A DNA stretch of 64,000 bases from positions 29,101-93,100 of the forward strand of contig DATFQX010000052.1 of the NCBI GenBank assembly GCA_035263865.1, read 5' to 3'. Both the position numbers and the translations under genes were made by a program. Below, piece after piece: positions 61,541 to 64,000 of the stretch (the first letter of the stretch is position 1; the number at the start of each line of letters is the position of its first letter). The DNA comes from VAZQ01 sp035263865. Its GTDB lineage: Bacteria > Pseudomonadota > Alphaproteobacteria > Rhizobiales > Xanthobacteraceae. Under the pieces are notes generated by a model, which was not told where the DNA came from, did no database searches, and saw nothing but the letters and a program-made list of their open reading frames with translations.

Positions 61541-62330
61541 TCATCGTGCACGCGTGCAACGACGCGTACGAAGCCATGAGCTCGCCTTAACAGCAAGGAT
61601 CTTGTCGATCCCGGCGATGAGCCGCGCCATGTGCGCATCGAAGTCCGGTACGCTATGGACATCCGTCGCAGCGCGGTAGGCGAGCGCGCGGATGCCCTTG
61701 GGAAGTTCTTCGACGGCAGGCATCTTCGCGCCATCCACCAGGACTGGCACAATGGGAATGCGCTTCTCGAGCGCTGTCGCGACTTCGAGGAGAACCCAAT
61801 CCTCCTTCTGCGGCCACCATCAAGCGACGCCGGGCATCCGCGCCAACATGTTTCCAGTGAAGAAGCCAACGGCGATGCTGACGACGTACTCGACGTTTTC
61901 CAGCCACTCGAACGTGTCGGAAGGGAGAATGGGCTGATGATACCGCAGACTAACTGAGATGGTCATCGCGCAGGTCGCAACCACGCCAAGGATCGCGCCG
62001 ACGGCAAAGGCGGCAAGCGGTCGCGTTCGTGCTTCCCGGAAGAACGCAGTCCCGAACGGCAGGGGGATGATAAAACAGGCGATGCGCAGATCACGTGCAG
62101 ATCGAAGCGTTGACGATCAAGTAATGCGCGACAAGCAGAGCGAAGGCGGGGACGGCCACGTACCGCAGCGCGACCCTCGGCGAGAGCGGATCGGCGCGTC
62201 TGAGCCAATTCGCGCCAATCAAGACGAGCAAGATCTGCGTTTGCGACCAGACCCTGCGCACATGTTCGGGGAAGTCGCTTCCCATCGGGACTTTGTAGAT
62301 GTCCATGAACACGGAATCGTCTCCGTACTA
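61541..62330 (-). pseudogene. Broken TIR-domain gene split by a membrane-module frame
   Basis: Minus strand, read from 62330. First YGDDSVFMDIYKVPMGSDF and TQILLVLIGANWL, the front half of a TIR domain, following a TAG. Then RRADPLSPRVALRYVAVPAF and LLVAHYLIV, a membrane segment, a frame change near 62100, then LRIACFIIPLPFGTAFF, LAAFAVGAILGVVAT and VEYVVSIAVGFFTGNML up to a TGA at 61822-61820. In the same frame after it: WPQKEDWVLLEVATALEKRI and PVLVDGAKMPAVEELPKG, the back half of a TIR domain. No intact product is possible. Confidence 0.75.
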
Positions 62331-62486
62331 GCAGCTTCTATCGGCGACGAGTACCGAAATGTTCAGCTCGGTTCGGCCCCGCGCGCTCCCCGACCTGATA
62401 GCGGTTGGCTATAGCATCAGCCAGGTCCCCATCCTGTCCGCACTCAATTTGGCTTTGGCTCGCGTGGATGAGTCGGAGAGCGCGAA

Positions 62487-62801
62487 TCAAGGTCGGCTAC
62501 TCGCTCTGCGCCTATGACCAGCAGCACCAGTCTTGCGCGCTGCACGGGCGCGCATCCGCGCGTGGCCACGTGGCCGCTTGCGTGGGCGGCTGCTCGCGGC
62601 CATCTCGACAATGGTCCGCGCCAATGTCGTCGGATCGGGCGGGCGCCTTGTCCTGCGGTAATGCCGAGCGTGCCCATACCACTCGGCCATGACGTCGCCG
62701 CAGTATGAGCAGACTGCGGTGCGGTACATCGGCTTGCCTCCCCGACGCACCGTCATTTTATAGGTCACCCCGCAGTGCGGGCATGTATACGTGGACGCCA
62801 T
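62487..62801 (-). CDS. Zinc-ribbon protein with basic tail
   Basis: 104 residues. MASTYTCPHCGVTYKMT and TAVCSYCGDVMAEWYG provide two CxxC pairs for one zinc, a layout seen in short hypothetical proteins of rhizobia, which usually end soon after. The tail from about residue 50 (RRTRRPPD onwards) is arginine/alanine-rich and could be the result of a frame change extending a shorter protein. DNA- or RNA-binding is a possibility only. Confidence 0.6.
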   Translation of the reverse strand: MASTYTCPHCGVTYKMTVRRGGKPMYRTAVCSYCGDVMAEWYGHARHYRRTRRPPDPTTLARTIVEMAASSRPRKRPRGHARMRARAARKTGAAGHRRRASSRP

Positions 62802-62902
62802 GAAGCCCTATCACGTGAAGGTGGCTTTGGCTCTCGTACCAGTCATATAATCCAATTCGTTGTCGTATTGTTCCCACATTGGAAAGTTGGCGAGGCCCTC
62901 CG

Positions 62903-63769
62903 ATGACGCACGCAATCACAGTCAAGGACATCTCGATTCATCCGGTCGTCGAGCAGCAGGCGCCGTTCTTCAACGCCTTCGAGTTCTTCCCCACCCTCAC
63001 CAAGGAGCTCTTCGAGGAGAACCGCTCCTGGCTCGAGCCGGGATTTATCGATGGCGGCAAGGTGGTGCTGTGCGTACAAGGCTTCGTCATCAAGACGGCG
63101 CACCACAACATCCTGATCGATTCCTGCGTCGGCAACGACAAGCCGCGGCCGGCGCGGCCGGCTTGGAACATGATGAAGAGCGACCGGTTCGAGAAGGGGC
63201 TCGCGGCGGCAGGGGTGACGGTGAACGACATTGATTATGTGATGTGCACGCACTTGCACGTCGACCACGTGGGCTGGAACACGCGGCTCGAGAACGGGCG
63301 CTGGGTGCCGACCTTTTCCAAGGCGAAATACCTCATGGCCGATCGCGAGCTCGCGTTTTGGACCCAGAAAGAGAAGGACGATCCGTCGGGCGTTCCCTGG
63401 ATCACCGATTCGGTGCTGCCGATCGTCGCGGCCAAACGCGCGCAGATCGTAAAGAGCGATTTTGCGTTCAACGAATCGATCCAGTTCATTCCGACGCCCG
63501 GTCACACCATCGACCACTACTCCGTGCTGGTCGGCCGGGCGGGACAGGATGCGCTGATCACCGGCGACATGATCCACTCGCCGATCCAGGGAAAATATCC
63601 CGAACTCGGCATGCGCGCGGATTACAATTCGCGTGAAGCCGGACAAACCCGGCGCAAGGTGTTCGACCGCTTCTGCGAGGAGAACACGCTCATGTGCGTG
63701 ACGCACTTTCCGTCGCCTTCGACGAGTCGCGTCCGGCGCTGGGGCGACGGCTACAAATTCGTGGCGTGA
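62903..63769 (+). CDS. Metallo-beta-lactamase-fold hydrolase
   Basis: 288 residues from the ATG at 62903 (GAGG seven bases before); a TTG at 62879 is in frame. Metal motif CTHLHVDHVGW (HxHxDH) near residue 120, then TPGHTIDHYSV, ALITGDMIHSP and a C-terminal CVTHFPSPS with the last histidine. NILIDSCVGNDKPRP precedes. Similar to lactonases and other small-molecule MBL hydrolases. No signal peptide. Next gene is a DapA-family enzyme, 40 bp on. Confidence 0.92.
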   Translation: MTHAITVKDISIHPVVEQQAPFFNAFEFFPTLTKELFEENRSWLEPGFIDGGKVVLCVQGFVIKTAHHNILIDSCVGNDKPRPARPAWNMMKSDRFEKGLAAAGVTVNDIDYVMCTHLHVDHVGWNTRLENGRWVPTFSKAKYLMADRELAFWTQKEKDDPSGVPWITDSVLPIVAAKRAQIVKSDFAFNESIQFIPTPGHTIDHYSVLVGRAGQDALITGDMIHSPIQGKYPELGMRADYNSREAGQTRRKVFDRFCEENTLMCVTHFPSPSTSRVRRWGDGYKFVA

Positions 63770-63809
63770 CCGCTGCTCGCGCTGATTCCACCAATGCTGT
63801 AGCGAGAGG

Positions 63810-64000
63810 ATGAAGCACGTGGAGCCGGGACTCATCGTTGCGCCGCTCACGCCCTTTACCGCGGGCCTCGATGTGGATGAAGCCGCGCTGCGGCGCGAGA
63901 TCGATTACGTGGTCAGCGACTGCCGCGCCACCATGGTGGTTGCGGCCGGCGTCGAGACGCAGGAATACACCTATCTGAGCCTCGAACAGCGCAAAGCGCT
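63810..64000 (+). CDS. DapA/dihydrodipicolinate synthase-family aldolase, N-terminal part
   Basis: Runs off the right edge; 63 codons visible. Reads GLIVAPLTPFTAGLDVDEAA, then a YVVSDCRATMVVAAGVETQE stretch, the first strands of a DapA-type barrel (usually GxxGE at this point; here AGVETQE). The ATG at 63810 touches a GAGAGG site; the GTG at 63819, nine bases after it, fits better. Such enzymes are pyruvate-dependent aldolases or sugar-acid dehydratases. Probably in one unit with the MBL hydrolase. Confidence 0.85.
   Translation, partial: MKHVEPGLIVAPLTPFTAGLDVDEAALRREIDYVVSDCRATMVVAAGVETQEYTYLSLEQRKA

Noticed and set aside
61541..62801. Intact TIR-based defence operon
   Set aside because: The TIR frame has at least two stops and a frame change, and no effector or sensor partner genes adjoin it.

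Overview
The window is a GC-rich (roughly 63-65 percent by eye) chromosomal stretch that looks like an alphaproteobacterium of the order Hyphomicrobiales (Bradyrhizobium/Rhodoplanes-like). The reasons are the strong GC bias at third codon positions, many Tat-type twin-arginine signals, the large number of Bug (TctC-like) periplasmic binding proteins, rhizobial-type small proteins, and palindromic intergenic repeats of a kind common in that group. There is no rRNA, tRNA, CRISPR array, complete prophage or insertion sequence that I can support.

Layout. Positions 1-2636 hold the end of a cupin dioxygenase-like gene, a dihydroxyphthalate decarboxylase/NMT1-like protein, a rhodanese and an SDR dehydrogenase. 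Positions 2645-5632 hold three consecutive Bug receptor genes on the minus strand. Positions 6060-10457 encode a complete sugar-type ABC importer (binding protein, two permeases, ATPase), followed by a NodB-like deacetylase and two more Bug-type receptors. Positions 14042-19235 are mixed small genes, an amidohydrolase and an exported heme/beta-propeller protein. Positions 19379-28824 carry two class III nucleotide cyclases, a Rieske fusion protein and an AT-richer patch with a capsule-synthesis-like gene that has an in-frame TGA. Positions 28838-34718 hold a D-aminoacylase-type amidohydrolase, a UbiD decarboxylase and a CstA/YbdD pair. Positions 35094-46940 contain small secreted proteins, a MOSC protein, an aldo/keto reductase, a GMC oxidoreductase, a sugar dehydrogenase, a glycolate-oxidase-like flavoprotein and two orphan binding proteins. 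Positions 47741-51711 encode a three-subunit molybdenum hydroxylase of the PaoABC/YagRST type. Positions 52117-58698 hold DUF1330 and DUF202 proteins, three Bug receptors, a P460 cytochrome and a TRAP receptor. Positions 58802-61525 carry an NPD-family flavoprotein and an aromatic-ring hydroxylase. Positions 61541-62330 are a wrecked TIR gene, followed by a zinc-ribbon protein, a metallo-beta-lactamase-fold hydrolase and the start of a DapA-family gene.

How it works together. The theme is scavenging and oxidation of small organic acids, aromatics and aldehydes. Thirteen solute-binding-type proteins are present, but only one ABC set has its own membrane parts; the Bug receptors have no TctA/TctB here and the DctP has no DctQM. 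They are interleaved with dioxygenase, hydroxylase, dehydrogenase, decarboxylase and amidohydrolase genes. I see no clear previously undescribed multi-gene system. The most unusual items are the TIR gene whose halves are separated by a membrane-module reading frame, the capsule-like gene with one TGA at an apparent tryptophan position, the Rieske protein fused to a large unrecognised helical domain, and the receptor surplus itself.
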